From contig NZ_NIST01000001.1 in the NCBI RefSeq assembly GCF_002335745.1, positions 90,146 through 154,145 on the forward strand: a stretch of 64,000 nt of DNA, in the 5' to 3' direction. Below the pieces are notes generated by a model. That model worked only from the letters and a program-made list of their open reading frames with translations, searched no databases and was not told the origin of the DNA. Numbering within the stretch: the first letter of the stretch is position 1; each line of letters starts with the position of its first letter. The position numbers and the translations under genes were made by a program. This document shows positions 8,710 through 18,384 of this stretch, piece by piece. Source of the DNA: Evansella halocellulosilytica. GTDB taxonomy: Bacteria > Bacillota > Bacilli > Bacillales > Salisediminibacteriaceae.

Positions 8710-11700
8710 TCATTTATTCCTCCTACTACATTTAATGGTCGTTTTCTTTCAACTTTCAACACATTGTTTTTCTTGCTTCTTTTGAGCTCTTGTTCATCCT
8801 TCTTGATCCAATTAACGGCTCCAAGGTCAAACCAGCGGTGAGCTCTTTTGCAAACCTCTAACGAATGGTCGTATACGGTTTCATCTGCCGCTTCAGAAAT
8901 AATATCTGCACTGACCCATTCGGGGAACCGGCTAATGGCTGCAGGATTATTCGGATCAGGCTTTGTCGGCCATTTATAGAAAATAAAGTTATTCGTTAAT
9001 TCAAGGGGGAATAATTCAGGCATAAAGGCATGTCCATATTTTTTATAGCGACTTAACCAATAGTCGTTTAGGTCTGCTATATCTGTTCCATCAACTTTCT
9101 TTTGGATATTACCGATTATTTTTTCTAACACTTGATTATGCTGAGGGTACATTTTTGGATCTAATTGTCGTGAAATTCCATAAATAAGTGCGTTCGGAAT
9201 CCAAAATGACATTTGAAAGCGAGGAGGAATATGATAACCTGCAAACGGTTGTGTCCATTCATGACTAGGTATCCCATGATCATCAATAATAATATCTGGC
9301 GCCCAACGATTCATAATCTTTGGTACAACATTCGCTTCCCCAAAAATCGTATTTAAGTAGCGAACATGAGTAAACTCAAGCCCTACTGCATTATACCTTG
9401 CTGCATGGTGCTTCCACTTTGGGTTTTCCTTCACCATGTTCTCATGTAATCTCGATCCATCCGGATTGGCACAAGGGATGACAACGATATTCATATTTAA
9501 TAGAATGTCAGGGTGCTTCGTACTGATTTCATCCAACATCTCCGTTACAGCTGGCATACTAGACACTTCATTAGCATGGTGACCAGTTTCAATTAACACC
9601 GTTGGTTTATATGCAGATAACTTAATTGGCGAATAATGGGTTTCCTCAGACTTGGAAAAGAACTCATAAACATAGATTGGTGAGCCTCGATAAGAGTGAT
9701 CTGCAAGCCATAATCGAATTTCCGCCTTTTCAGGATATGGCACACCGTGCGGAATTGAATCTCTTTTGTACGATTGCGAGATTTGCACGGCATTCGTATC
9801 ATCAGTATCCCGGGGTGAATACGAAGCTTCAATTGGATAATCAGACAAATGATTAAATGTTAACTGTTTTGTATCGTTTTTGTTCGCTTGTTCTGCTATC
9901 CAACTGTAAGCAACGATTTTTGCTTTTGGCTTCGAGCCAGGCCTAACTTTCATATATGGATATATTCCGCCTGGAGCAGTATATTCTTTTCCGCAAACCT
10001 CTTTACCCATAAAACCAAAGTAATCAAGTGTGTTAAAATAAAGGTCTTCATGTAAAGCTTCAAGAGAGGAAACTCGTTCTTCCTGAACGGAAAGCTCCAG
10101 CTCTTCTTCACTCATTTCAACATCTATGTCAATTCGGTCAAACAGAGGTTTCGTAAAACCTCTCTCATTATCTACTGTTTCAGCTTCTATATTTTTAAAA
10201 AGCCGAGGCAAAACATCCTCTAAATAAAATTCATAAAATCGTTCACGATCTGTTTTTATTAGTTGATCAATTAAAAAGACATCTTCGTTTTGAACTGTAA
10301 TATAACTAGTAGTTGGATATGAAAATTGACCAGCTTCTACATATGGTACCTTCGATACTGGTACATTCAACTGATCTCTAAATATTTCTTGACCGTGTTT
10401 ATTATTGGCAGTGACTACATAACAGAAGTCTTGTGTCTCATTTAACCCTAGATTCACCTTCGACATATGAATGGAAAGTTCGTTTGCCAACACTTCATCT
10501 ACTGGATAAATTTCTTGTATCCAGCGGATTGGCAACTCTAAACCATCATTTCTTTCTTCTTTTAAACAATTGATCAAAATAGAATCTATGTCTGACTTCT
10601 TCTTTAGAGCAGGTAGCACTTCTTCTACGATCCAAAAGAATCCTGGTTTAAAGGAAGACCTTACATTGACAGTGGCATGAGGAAAACGTTGTTTAATCTC
10701 ATTAGCAACTTTTTTACGTACACTCCTTGGTTCTGATATGAACAGATTGAACGCAAGAGTTCCACTTTCGTTTTCATAGTCAGATAGATGATCAAGATGC
10801 TTGTAAATGTCATGAAGCTCACCTTTATCTTCCCAATTGACCGAGAATAACTCTTTCTCTTGTCGCTCTGTCTTACCATTATCGTTCTCCCATGATGCAA
10901 AATGCCCTCCCTCAGACCAATGTTTTTCTTTAAAAAAGTAAGAAAGGGCTTTGACTAAACCACTTTCATCCCCTTTAAATCGAACGTCACCTTCTGACAG
11001 ACTGATATTTGCTCCTTTACCCATGCTTTTCTCGATAGTAAATGTTGTCGCACTTAAAGAATGACTTCCCGTTACAGGGAATGTAAGACTAGTACTCGCC
11101 ATACCAACTCGGGCGGCCCCATAGCAAATCTCCTTAAAGATCGTCTGATCGATTGTTTCATCAAATTCAAAGGTTACAGCACGTTTGTTTTCAGGGCTCG
11201 GTTCATCCATATGTAAAAACCCCATCCCATTCCAAAAATCAGTTAAGCTAGCAGCCACCTTCTTTTCACCAGCGTCTTCTCGTGATGGTTTAATATCCCA
11301 CGTATGATCTACTAGCTTTTCACCAATATCGGTATGAATTGCAATAGAGTTCATTTGTAAGCTAATTTTCTCAACTTTTTCCCCATTGTTATCTGTGAGT
11401 TCATTTACCGGCCATTTTGCTGCAAGAAAACGGAGTAAGGTTGATAAACTTTCCTCTGTTTCAAAAAGGAAAAGAAGTCGGTTCGCTCGTATAACTAGCG
11501 AAGTCTCCTGATGACTTTCTTGGAAGTCAACCACAATCGGATAACGTTGATTGGATTTAAGAAAATCAAAAGAAAGGCTTGTCGTTTCAAATCCCAGCCT
11601 TGCACAAAAGTCTACAAGCCCCTCTGCTTTTAAATCGTTCGGTATATTAAATGAAACATTCACTCGATCAGCTACACCATCTCCATTTTGGTCTTCTACT

Positions 11701-11738
11701 AAACCACCAATTTCCCATAGCTTTTTTAAATCATTCAT
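8706..11738 (-). CDS. M14-family metallopeptidase, 1010 residues
   Basis: A very large zinc carboxypeptidase-like protein. The M14 catalytic region lies at about residues 690-860: IETGHHANEVSS carries the zinc-binding His and Glu (HxxE), VIPCANPDGSRL follows, and DIIIDDHGIPSHEW carries the third zinc ligand region. About 650 residues before it have no domain I recognise. They begin LWEIGGLVEDQNGDGVADRVN, similar to calcium-binding or repeat motifs. No signal peptide is seen, so it is probably cytoplasmic and acts on imported peptides. M14 enzymes are usually 300-450 residues, so this architecture is unusual. It lies between the permease and pcp genes in one operon. Confidence 0.85.
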   Translation of the reverse strand: MNDLKKLWEIGGLVEDQNGDGVADRVNVSFNIPNDLKAEGLVDFCARLGFETTSLSFDFLKSNQRYPIVVDFQESHQETSLVIRANRLLFLFETEESLSTLLRFLAAKWPVNELTDNNGEKVEKISLQMNSIAIHTDIGEKLVDHTWDIKPSREDAGEKKVAASLTDFWNGMGFLHMDEPSPENKRAVTFEFDETIDQTIFKEICYGAARVGMASTSLTFPVTGSHSLSATTFTIEKSMGKGANISLSEGDVRFKGDESGLVKALSYFFKEKHWSEGGHFASWENDNGKTERQEKELFSVNWEDKGELHDIYKHLDHLSDYENESGTLAFNLFISEPRSVRKKVANEIKQRFPHATVNVRSSFKPGFFWIVEEVLPALKKKSDIDSILINCLKEERNDGLELPIRWIQEIYPVDEVLANELSIHMSKVNLGLNETQDFCYVVTANNKHGQEIFRDQLNVPVSKVPYVEAGQFSYPTTSYITVQNEDVFLIDQLIKTDRERFYEFYLEDVLPRLFKNIEAETVDNERGFTKPLFDRIDIDVEMSEEELELSVQEERVSSLEALHEDLYFNTLDYFGFMGKEVCGKEYTAPGGIYPYMKVRPGSKPKAKIVAYSWIAEQANKNDTKQLTFNHLSDYPIEASYSPRDTDDTNAVQISQSYKRDSIPHGVPYPEKAEIRLWLADHSYRGSPIYVYEFFSKSEETHYSPIKLSAYKPTVLIETGHHANEVSSMPAVTEMLDEISTKHPDILLNMNIVVIPCANPDGSRLHENMVKENPKWKHHAARYNAVGLEFTHVRYLNTIFGEANVVPKIMNRWAPDIIIDDHGIPSHEWTQPFAGYHIPPRFQMSFWIPNALIYGISRQLDPKMYPQHNQVLEKIIGNIQKKVDGTDIADLNDYWLSRYKKYGHAFMPELFPLELTNNFIFYKWPTKPDPNNPAAISRFPEWVSADIISEAADETVYDHSLEVCKRAHRWFDLGAVNWIKKDEQELKRSKKNNVLKVERKRPLNVVGGINE

Positions 11739-11746
11739 GGAATCAC

Positions 11747-12682
11747 CTACACCTTTATATTTGGATCCAGTTTATCTCTTAACCAGTCCCCTAGCAGATT
11801 GAACCCAAGAACTGTTAACATAATAGCAAACCCTGGGAATGTTGCTGTCCACCACGCAGAACTGATATAGTTACGACTGTCTGATAGCATACCGCCCCAA
11901 GAAGGAATCGAAGGGTCAACACCAAGCCCTAAAAAGGTAAGCGAAGCTTCTAATAAAATAAATTCTGCAGTAAATAGTGTAGCTAAAACTAAAATCGATG
12001 AAAGGACATTTGGGAAAATATGTTTCACGATAATTCCTAAGTTTGGTGTACCGACTGCTTTAGCTGCTTCTACGTATTCCAACGATTTTATCGATATGAC
12101 TTGCCCTCTTATTAACCTAGCAAATCCAACCCAATACGTAATTCCAAGTAAAATAATGATTTTCCAAATTCCTGTACCGAGCACACTCATTATCACAATG
12201 GCAAATAAGATAAATGGGAATGCCAGTTGTACATCCGCTGCTCTCATAATAAAATCATCCAGCCACTTTCCAAAGTAGCCAGCAAGTAGTCCTAGTACTG
12301 TTCCAATGACCATCGCTAATAAAACACCAAAAAATCCAACCTGCAAGGAGATGGAAGCTCCGTGTATAATACGGCTCAGCAAATCGCGTCCTAATTGATC
12401 AGCCCCAAGAATAAATTCCGATTCACCAGTTTCATCAGCCCAGCTAGGTGGAGCTAACCGGTCACTTAAACTCGCCGCCGTTGGATCATGTGGTGCAATC
12501 AAAGGAGCAAAGAGTGCACAAGTAACAGTGACAAGAACAAGTAACATCCCTAAAACACCTGATGGGTTCTTTTTTATAAAACGCCATACATTTTCTACTG
12601 GATTCCGTTTAATGTTTTTTTCAGGTGTTTGAGGTTCCTTCGGTTCGTTAGTTTTATCCTTTAATAACGCTTCTTGTTCCAC
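11747..12682 (-). CDS. Peptide ABC transporter permease, DppC/OppC type
   Basis: A 311-residue inner-membrane permease. A charged cytoplasmic N-terminus is followed by a first span (VLGMLLVLVTVTCALFAPLI) and five further spans. The permease EAA loop is EAAKAVGTPNLGIIVKHIFPN, and the DppC-type HDPTAASLSDRLAPPSW follows the first span. The GTG start overlaps the stop of the upstream permease by one base (TAGTG) with GGAGGG in front. It pairs with the next gene to form the channel. Confidence 0.94.
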   Translation of the reverse strand: MEQEALLKDKTNEPKEPQTPEKNIKRNPVENVWRFIKKNPSGVLGMLLVLVTVTCALFAPLIAPHDPTAASLSDRLAPPSWADETGESEFILGADQLGRDLLSRIIHGASISLQVGFFGVLLAMVIGTVLGLLAGYFGKWLDDFIMRAADVQLAFPFILFAIVIMSVLGTGIWKIIILLGITYWVGFARLIRGQVISIKSLEYVEAAKAVGTPNLGIIVKHIFPNVLSSILVLATLFTAEFILLEASLTFLGLGVDPSIPSWGGMLSDSRNYISSAWWTATFPGFAIMLTVLGFNLLGDWLRDKLDPNIKV

Positions 12683-13614
12683 TAGTCTTCACTCCCTCCA
12701 GCCTTAATCCTCGGATCTATGAAACTATAACTAATATCAACGATTAAGTTTACAAGAACCATTAACAAGGCAAGAATAATGACTCCACCTTGAATGACAG
12801 GGTAATCACGCTGATTGATTGCATCGATAATCATTCGACCGATCCCTGGCCAAGAAAAAACTTGTTCTATAATGACAGTACCTCCCAGCAAGGAGCCAAA
12901 TTGTATGCCTAAAAACGTAATAGTAGGAATTAATGCATTCCTTAATGCATGTCTGAAAATGACGACCCATTCCTTCAATCCTTTTGAATGGGCTGTTGCA
13001 ATATATTGCTGGTTTAATACTTCAAGCATGGATGAACGAACAAGTCTTGATAATATCCCTGACAAAATTAACCCTAGTGTTATAGAAGGTAATATTAAGT
13101 ACTCAATCCCACCATATCCTGAAGCTGGCAGCCATTGTAACGTAACTGCAAAAATAATAATTAACATAATTCCAAGCCAAAAGTTTGGAAAGGAGATACC
13201 TATTAAAGAAAAGATTCTTCCAAAAAAGTCTAATGCCGTGCCTCTTTTGACAGCGGAAATGATTCCAACCGGAAAAGCGATCAGCATAGCAACAAAAATT
13301 CCACCTAGAGCTAAACTTAACGTGGCACCGATTCTGGAGAAAATCATTCCAGTGACTGATTCCCCAGTCCTAAATGATGTACCTAAGTCAAACATTAATA
13401 AATCTCTCATAAATATCCCATATTGAACCCATATCGGTTCATCTAAACCTAATTGAGCTCTCAAGTTATCAATTGCTGCCTGTGTCGGTTCACCTGCTGA
13501 AAACATCACTGCAACTGGATCCCCGGTTAGTCTGATAGAGAAAAAAATAATAAGGGATATAACAAAAACAACAATCACACTATGAAAAGCCCTTCGAAGT
13601 ATAAACTGTAACAA
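12682..13614 (-). CDS. Peptide ABC transporter permease, DppB/OppB type
   Basis: A 310-residue permease with the typical LRRAFHSVIVVFVISLIIF first span, GDP near residue 32, six predicted spans and the EAA loop ATAHSKGLKEWVVIFRHALRN. It begins with TTG preceded by AGGGGG. Together with the DppC-type protein, two ATPases and the lipoprotein of this operon it makes a complete importer. An open frame of 203 codons on the opposite strand is only its shadow. Confidence 0.94.
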   Translation of the reverse strand: MLQFILRRAFHSVIVVFVISLIIFFSIRLTGDPVAVMFSAGEPTQAAIDNLRAQLGLDEPIWVQYGIFMRDLLMFDLGTSFRTGESVTGMIFSRIGATLSLALGGIFVAMLIAFPVGIISAVKRGTALDFFGRIFSLIGISFPNFWLGIMLIIIFAVTLQWLPASGYGGIEYLILPSITLGLILSGILSRLVRSSMLEVLNQQYIATAHSKGLKEWVVIFRHALRNALIPTITFLGIQFGSLLGGTVIIEQVFSWPGIGRMIIDAINQRDYPVIQGGVIILALLMVLVNLIVDISYSFIDPRIKAGGSED

Positions 13615-13647
13615 ACTCTTATCCCCCTTTTTATTGAGATAAGGATG

Positions 13648-13681
13648 AAAAGGGCAGTACGTTAGAATTACCGCCCTTTTT
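13648..13681 (-). terminator. Intercistronic hairpin between the binding-protein and permease genes
   Basis: AAAAGGGC and GCCCTTTT flank the inner pair GTA/TAC in the 79-base gap. Only a short T run follows in the minus-strand sense. It may act as a leaky terminator or 3'-end stabiliser that keeps the binding protein more abundant than the permeases, as in many import operons. This role is inferred. Confidence 0.55.
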
Positions 13682-13693
13682 CAATCATTCCTT

Positions 13694-15292
13694 TTACTCT
13701 ACCGTTACTTCCTCTAATCTCAAGCGATCCTCATGAGGCGGTTGGAAGTTTTGCACTCTCTCATTTGCTGCATACAGATCAATTGAAGCGTAAATGTTCA
13801 CTTCTGGAGCTAGTTCATACAAACGTTCTGTAAGTTCCATGAAAATCTGTTCACGCTCTTCTTGGTCAACAGTAGACCTTTGAGCCTCTAATAAACGTTG
13901 AACTTCTTCATCATAGAAAGAAGGGTTCCAGAATTCACCTTCTGCATACATAAGGTATGCTGTGTTATCAAAATCAAGCGTCCATCCTCCCCAGCCTTGG
14001 CGATACATATGACCAGCATCTGCACCTGGGATTAAATCAGAAGTTAATGTATTGCTATCTACACTTTCAATATTTGCTGATAACCCAGCTTCTTCTAAGT
14101 AGAACGCTACAGCTTGAGCAATCTCTCTGAAGTTACCATCATTACCAGGTACATAGATGTCGAGCACGCTTCCTTCAGCACCTGCTTCCTCAATTAGTTC
14201 TCTAGCTTTATCCGGATCATATGCGTATTGTTCCAAATCAGGGTTGTAACCAAACGACAGTTCACTTTGGAAAGTACTAATCGGTACACCGTAACCATCT
14301 AAGATTTCATCAATAATTGCTTGTTTGTCGATTGCATAATTAATAGCTTGTCTAACCCGAACATCATCTACAGGCTCTTTTGATACATCAAAACGAAGTG
14401 AGAAAGCGGTTGGAGTTTCTACTTCATAAAGATTTAGTAGTTCTTCCTCTTCAATCGCACTTACTTGGCTAACTTCAACTCGTTTCATAATATCAATTCC
14501 GCCTGTTTGCAATTCAGCCAATCTTGTTGAACCTTCCGGAATAATTCGGAATGTTACCGTATCTAATTGTGGTTCGTCTTCTTTCCAGTAATTTTCGTTT
14601 TTTTCTAAAACAACTTTATTATCTCGATCATACTCGGTCATTTTAAATGGACCAGTACCTACTGGATTCGTACTAAAATGCTCAGCACCATGCTCCTCAA
14701 TATACCCAGGTGGGACAATGACAGCACCATATCCAGATAACTTCGTTAAGAGGACCGGATCGTTCTCCAACAAATGAAAATTAACGGTATAATCATCAAC
14801 GACTTCTACATAATCAATACTTGTATAGTTCTCTTGTTGCGGACCTTGAGCACCTTCTTCACCTAATAACCGATCAAACGTGTATTTTACGGCTTCAGCA
14901 TTGAATGGCTCTCCGTTATGGAACTCTACCCCTTCTCGCAGTTCAAACTGAAGGGTGTGGTCATCTAAATATTCCCAGTCAGTTGCCAAACCCGGACCAA
15001 CTTCAAGGTCTAAATTACGATCTGTTAATCCTTCAAAAACAGATGTTGCTATCGTGCTCCAGTCTAATAAAAAGGTAGCAATCGGATCCCAATTTTGTGG
15101 ATCTCCAGGTACGCCAATGACAAGCTCATTGTCTCTTCCTTCAACTTCTGCGTCACTTTCCCCAACGGTATCTTCTGTATTACCTCCATCTGCATCGGCA
15201 CCTTCATCTCCGCCACATGCTGCCAGCAGCATCATAAATCCTAACGCTAGTATGAACAACACCTGTTTTGAACTCCCATAAAATATGTTCAC
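13694..15292 (-). CDS. Peptide-binding lipoprotein of ABC transporter (SBP family 5)
   Basis: A 532-residue extracellular receptor for peptides. A lipoprotein signal ends at the lipobox LAAC (Cys26), followed by a very acidic linker (GGDEGADADGG). The family 5 pattern continues with WDPIATF, the TYTFDRLL-like AVKYTFDRLL, GTGPFKMTEYDRD, and VRQAINYAIDKQAI. It starts with GTG, preceded by AAGGGG. The ligand is unknown, but the operon argues for pyroglutamyl or related peptides. The acidic composition fits a salt- or alkali-adapted host. Confidence 0.93.
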   Translation of the reverse strand: MNIFYGSSKQVLFILALGFMMLLAACGGDEGADADGGNTEDTVGESDAEVEGRDNELVIGVPGDPQNWDPIATFLLDWSTIATSVFEGLTDRNLDLEVGPGLATDWEYLDDHTLQFELREGVEFHNGEPFNAEAVKYTFDRLLGEEGAQGPQQENYTSIDYVEVVDDYTVNFHLLENDPVLLTKLSGYGAVIVPPGYIEEHGAEHFSTNPVGTGPFKMTEYDRDNKVVLEKNENYWKEDEPQLDTVTFRIIPEGSTRLAELQTGGIDIMKRVEVSQVSAIEEEELLNLYEVETPTAFSLRFDVSKEPVDDVRVRQAINYAIDKQAIIDEILDGYGVPISTFQSELSFGYNPDLEQYAYDPDKARELIEEAGAEGSVLDIYVPGNDGNFREIAQAVAFYLEEAGLSANIESVDSNTLTSDLIPGADAGHMYRQGWGGWTLDFDNTAYLMYAEGEFWNPSFYDEEVQRLLEAQRSTVDQEEREQIFMELTERLYELAPEVNIYASIDLYAANERVQNFQPPHEDRLRLEEVTVE

Positions 15293-15310
15293 TACTTTTC
15301 AACCCCTTTT

Positions 15311-16108
15311 TCATTCATTTTTAAAATGATTATAATTTTGTTGAAAGCCAAGGCGTTTCGATATCTTGGCTGAAACCTCCCACATTGGCATAACATAAAA
15401 ATGATCTTCTTTATTCTTCAGTACAGATGAAAAACCAGCAACACTTAACGAAGCTTCAACCTCACCAAATCGGTTATAAATAGGTGTTCCATATGCAGCA
15501 GTTCCTTCAGCGAGCTCTGAATCACTAAATGTATAACCTTTTTCTCTAGCTTCACGAATCGATTGCCAAACCTCTTCCTTCGTCTTTAACGTTTGTGGAC
15601 CTATCGGTTCTATTGGATCTTTTAAAATATCGTGAATCAACTCATCCGGAAAAAATGAAAGCAATGCTCTTGGACAAGCACCCGCATACAACGGTGCTCT
15701 TCTTCCTATCTTTGTGTATAAACGAACAGGTCGATCATCTTCTACCTTTTCTATATATATAGAAGCATTTTGATCCGGGATCGCCAATTGAACCGACTGC
15801 CCAAGCTTCTTTTGCAATTCTCTCATATAAGGGAGCGCAATATTTCTTACTTCATACTGTCCTGCCGCAGTTTGTCCAAGTTCCAATAACCTTGTCCCCA
15901 GCTGGTATACTTCACCTTCTATTAAGTATCCTTGTTGATAGAAACTGACCTTTTGTACAAAACCTTCAGATTCAAGAGATTTTAATAGCCTATATGTAGT
16001 TGGCTTTGGAATAGACAAATGCTTAGACATTTCATCCAACCGCCAAAAAGGTTTTTCTTCTGTAAATACTTTTAATATTTGCAAAGCTTTCGCAATGGTT
16101 TTACTCAT
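15311..16108 (-). CDS. IclR family transcriptional regulator
   Basis: A 265-residue regulator with an N-terminal winged helix ([22 protein letters not shown], about residues 23-44) and a C-terminal effector domain ending in a region typical of IclR proteins (SVAGFSSVL near 222). It overlaps dppF by four bases and lies inside the operon, so it is probably autoregulated through the palindrome upstream of dppD. B. subtilis kipI and kipA are likewise accompanied by an IclR-type gene, kipR. The effector may be pyroglutamate or a peptide, which is inference. Confidence 0.92.
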   Translation of the reverse strand: MSKTIAKALQILKVFTEEKPFWRLDEMSKHLSIPKPTTYRLLKSLESEGFVQKVSFYQQGYLIEGEVYQLGTRLLELGQTAAGQYEVRNIALPYMRELQKKLGQSVQLAIPDQNASIYIEKVEDDRPVRLYTKIGRRAPLYAGACPRALLSFFPDELIHDILKDPIEPIGPQTLKTKEEVWQSIREAREKGYTFSDSELAEGTAAYGTPIYNRFGEVEASLSVAGFSSVLKNKEDHFYVMPMWEVSAKISKRLGFQQNYNHFKNE

Positions 16109-17103
16109 AAGGCATCATTTTCATCCTTTTCATACAAATGACAAGCAACATAACGTCCTTCACTATGTTGTAAATTAGGGCGTATCGTTTTACATTCATC
16201 CATGACATCTGGACACCTTGGGTGAAAGGCACATCCACTTGGAGGGTTTGATGGACTAGGCACATCCCCTTCTAGAATAATTCGACTAGATTTTGACTTC
16301 GGCTTTGCCTTAGGTACAGCAGAAAGTAAAGCCTTCGCGTACGGATGAAGCGGTTTACTATATAAATCATTTTTCTCAGCGACCTCCACTACTCTCCCGA
16401 GATACATCACACCAATTCTATCGCAAAAGTGTTTTACAACACTTAAATCATGAGAGATAAAAACAAATGTAAAACCATACTCTTTTTGGAGGCTTTTAAG
16501 TAAATTTAAAACTTGTGATTGTATGGAAACATCTAAAGCCGATACGGGCTCGTCAGCAATGATCAGTTTAGGGTTTGATGCTAATGCTCTCGCAATCCCT
16601 ATCCTCTGACGCTGTCCCCCGCTGAATTCATGAGGAAACCGTTCCATATGGTTTTCGGTCAAGCCAACTTGCTTCATAATTTCTAAAACACGCTCTCTTA
16701 TTTCTTTTTTTGTTTTGCATATACCGAAGTTAATGAGTGGCTCTTGAATAATTTGCCTTACTCGTTTCCTTGGATTGAGCGATGCGAACGGATCTTGAAA
16801 AATAATTTGGATATCTTTGCGTAAACTCCTCATCTCTTTTTCACTAACACTGGCTATATCTTTACCTTCATAAATCACTTCACCACTCGTAGGTTTTAAC
16901 AGTCGTAATAACATCCGGCCAGTTGTACTTTTTCCGCATCCAGATTCGCCAACAATCCCTAAAGACTCACCTTTATAAACTTTAAAAGATATATCATCGA
17001 CAGCTTTCACATAACCTTTCACTCTACCACCTAGCAGTCCCCCTCCTTTAATTGGGAAGTATTTTTTTAGTTGGTTTACTTCTAAAATCGCTTCACGCTC
17101 CAC
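16105..17103 (-). CDS. Peptide ABC transporter ATP-binding protein, DppF/OppF type
   Basis: A 332-residue ATPase with Walker [10 protein letters not shown]-loop [14 protein letters not shown], signature [15 protein letters not shown], Walker [13 protein letters not shown] and the H-loop FISHDLSVV. The C-terminal oligopeptide-transporter extension contains CAFHPRCP with cysteines of the kind that bind an Fe-S cluster in Dpp/Opp ATPases. GTG start overlapping the dppD-type stop by one base, with AGGAGG in front. Confidence 0.95.
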   Translation of the reverse strand: MEREAILEVNQLKKYFPIKGGGLLGGRVKGYVKAVDDISFKVYKGESLGIVGESGCGKSTTGRMLLRLLKPTSGEVIYEGKDIASVSEKEMRSLRKDIQIIFQDPFASLNPRKRVRQIIQEPLINFGICKTKKEIRERVLEIMKQVGLTENHMERFPHEFSGGQRQRIGIARALASNPKLIIADEPVSALDVSIQSQVLNLLKSLQKEYGFTFVFISHDLSVVKHFCDRIGVMYLGRVVEVAEKNDLYSKPLHPYAKALLSAVPKAKPKSKSSRIILEGDVPSPSNPPSGCAFHPRCPDVMDECKTIRPNLQHSEGRYVACHLYEKDENDAL

Positions 17104-18107
17104 TATACTTCCTCCTTATTCTGCTTATCATGTCTAACAACTTCTTCACTATAGAGCCAGCATTTAGCACTGGAATTGCTCTTCACTTTAAACTCTTCCG
17201 GCTCATGTTTAAAACAATAATCAAATGCCTCAGGACATCTATCTGCAAACCGACATCCCCGAGGCATTTCATGTGGAGATGGGACCGTTCCAGGAATAGA
17301 TGATAAAATTTCAACCTCTTCATCAATATCAGGTATGGATGATAGCAATCCTTTCGTATATGGGTGCTTCGGCTCTTCAAAGAGTTCATCTACTGTCGAC
17401 CGTTCAACAACGTCTCCAGCATACATTACAGCAACATCATCACACGCTTCGGCAACAACGCCTAAATCATGTGTAATGAGTACAATTGACATATTCATTT
17501 CATCTTGTAATGAGCGCATTAACTCTAGTATTTGTGCTTGGATCGTGACATCTAAAGCAGTCGTAGGCTCATCAGCAATTAATAATTTTGGATAACAAGA
17601 CAATGCCAAGGCAATCATTACCCTTTGTCTCATTCCTCCAGATAATTGGTGAGGATAATCATTAATGACTTCCTCAGCTCTTGGAATTCCAACAAGCTTG
17701 AGCATATGTAATGCATGTCTATATGCTTCTTTCTTAGATATATCTTTGTGGTTTCGTACGATTTCAACAATTTGGTAACCAATTTTAAATACCGGATTCA
17801 GAGACGTCATTGGCTCTTGGAAAATCATAGCCATATCTTTCCCACGAAGCTTTCTTCTTTCATTTTTAGATAGAGTTGTCAGCTCGCGTCCGTCTAATTG
17901 AATACTCCCATTGTTAATTTTTAAGTTTTTAGGTAATAAACCCATTATGGACAATGAAGTCAAGCTCTTCCCACACCCTGATTCACCAACAATCCCTAAT
18001 GTTTTCCCTTTTGAAACTGACAAAGAAATTCCATTAACTATATTGACATCTCCGTCATCTTCCGGAATTGCCACTTCTAAATCTTTTATTTCTAAAATAT
18101 CGGTCAC
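17103..18107 (-). CDS. Peptide ABC transporter ATP-binding protein, DppD/OppD type
   Basis: First gene of the operon, 335 residues from the GTG at 18105-18107, which has GGAGGG eight bases upstream. An ATG further upstream at 18167 lies inside the promoter and is rejected. Walker [10 protein letters not shown]-loop [11 protein letters not shown], signature [15 protein letters not shown], Walker [13 protein letters not shown] and [13 protein letters not shown] are intact. The C-terminal [14 protein letters not shown] carries the cysteines of the Opp extension. It pairs with the DppF-type subunit. Confidence 0.94.
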   Translation of the reverse strand: MTDILEIKDLEVAIPEDDGDVNIVNGISLSVSKGKTLGIVGESGCGKSLTSLSIMGLLPKNLKINNGSIQLDGRELTTLSKNERRKLRGKDMAMIFQEPMTSLNPVFKIGYQIVEIVRNHKDISKKEAYRHALHMLKLVGIPRAEEVINDYPHQLSGGMRQRVMIALALSCYPKLLIADEPTTALDVTIQAQILELMRSLQDEMNMSIVLITHDLGVVAEACDDVAVMYAGDVVERSTVDELFEEPKHPYTKGLLSSIPDIDEEVEILSSIPGTVPSPHEMPRGCRFADRCPEAFDYCFKHEPEEFKVKSNSSAKCWLYSEEVVRHDKQNKEEV

Positions 18108-18120
18108 GTTCCAATCCCTC

Positions 18121-18139
18121 CGTTTCATTATATGAAACG
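18121..18139 (-). promoter_or_regulatory. Perfect palindrome, likely IclR operator
   Basis: CGTTTCAT TAT ATGAAACG is a perfect 8-bp inverted repeat with a 3-base centre. It lies between the promoter and the ribosome binding site of the dppD-type gene, about 20 bases after the expected transcription start. IclR-type regulators bind short palindromes of this kind, so it is the best candidate operator for the IclR protein in the operon. Confidence 0.65.
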
Positions 18140-18162
18140 CAATTTCATTTTTGGTTTTGTTT

Positions 18163-18191
18163 ATCATACTCTATTTTCTGAATCTTGTAAA
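18163..18191 (-). promoter_or_regulatory. Sigma-A-type promoter of the peptide operon
   Basis: On the minus strand TTTACA (18186-18191) and TATGAT (18163-18168) are separated by exactly 17 bases. Each differs from consensus by one base. The operator and the GTG start of the first gene follow. Confidence 0.75.
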
Positions 18192-18384
18192 TAAACTTTA
18201 AAATCAAAAAAGGTGAACGATTCTATCATTAAATACAATACTCAAAGTCGTTATACGAGTAATGCTAGTTTATTTTCGTAAAATGATATCCCTCAATGAA
18301 CATCGACGATCTAGGCAGCTCTATTTGATTTTGAGCAGATATATTGAGTCCGTATACTCACCAACTCCATCCGCAGCCATCCGG

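Noticed and set aside
12815..13426. Plus-strand open frame of 203 codons opposite the DppB-type gene
   Set aside because: It is the antisense shadow of a well-supported permease gene with normal codon pattern.
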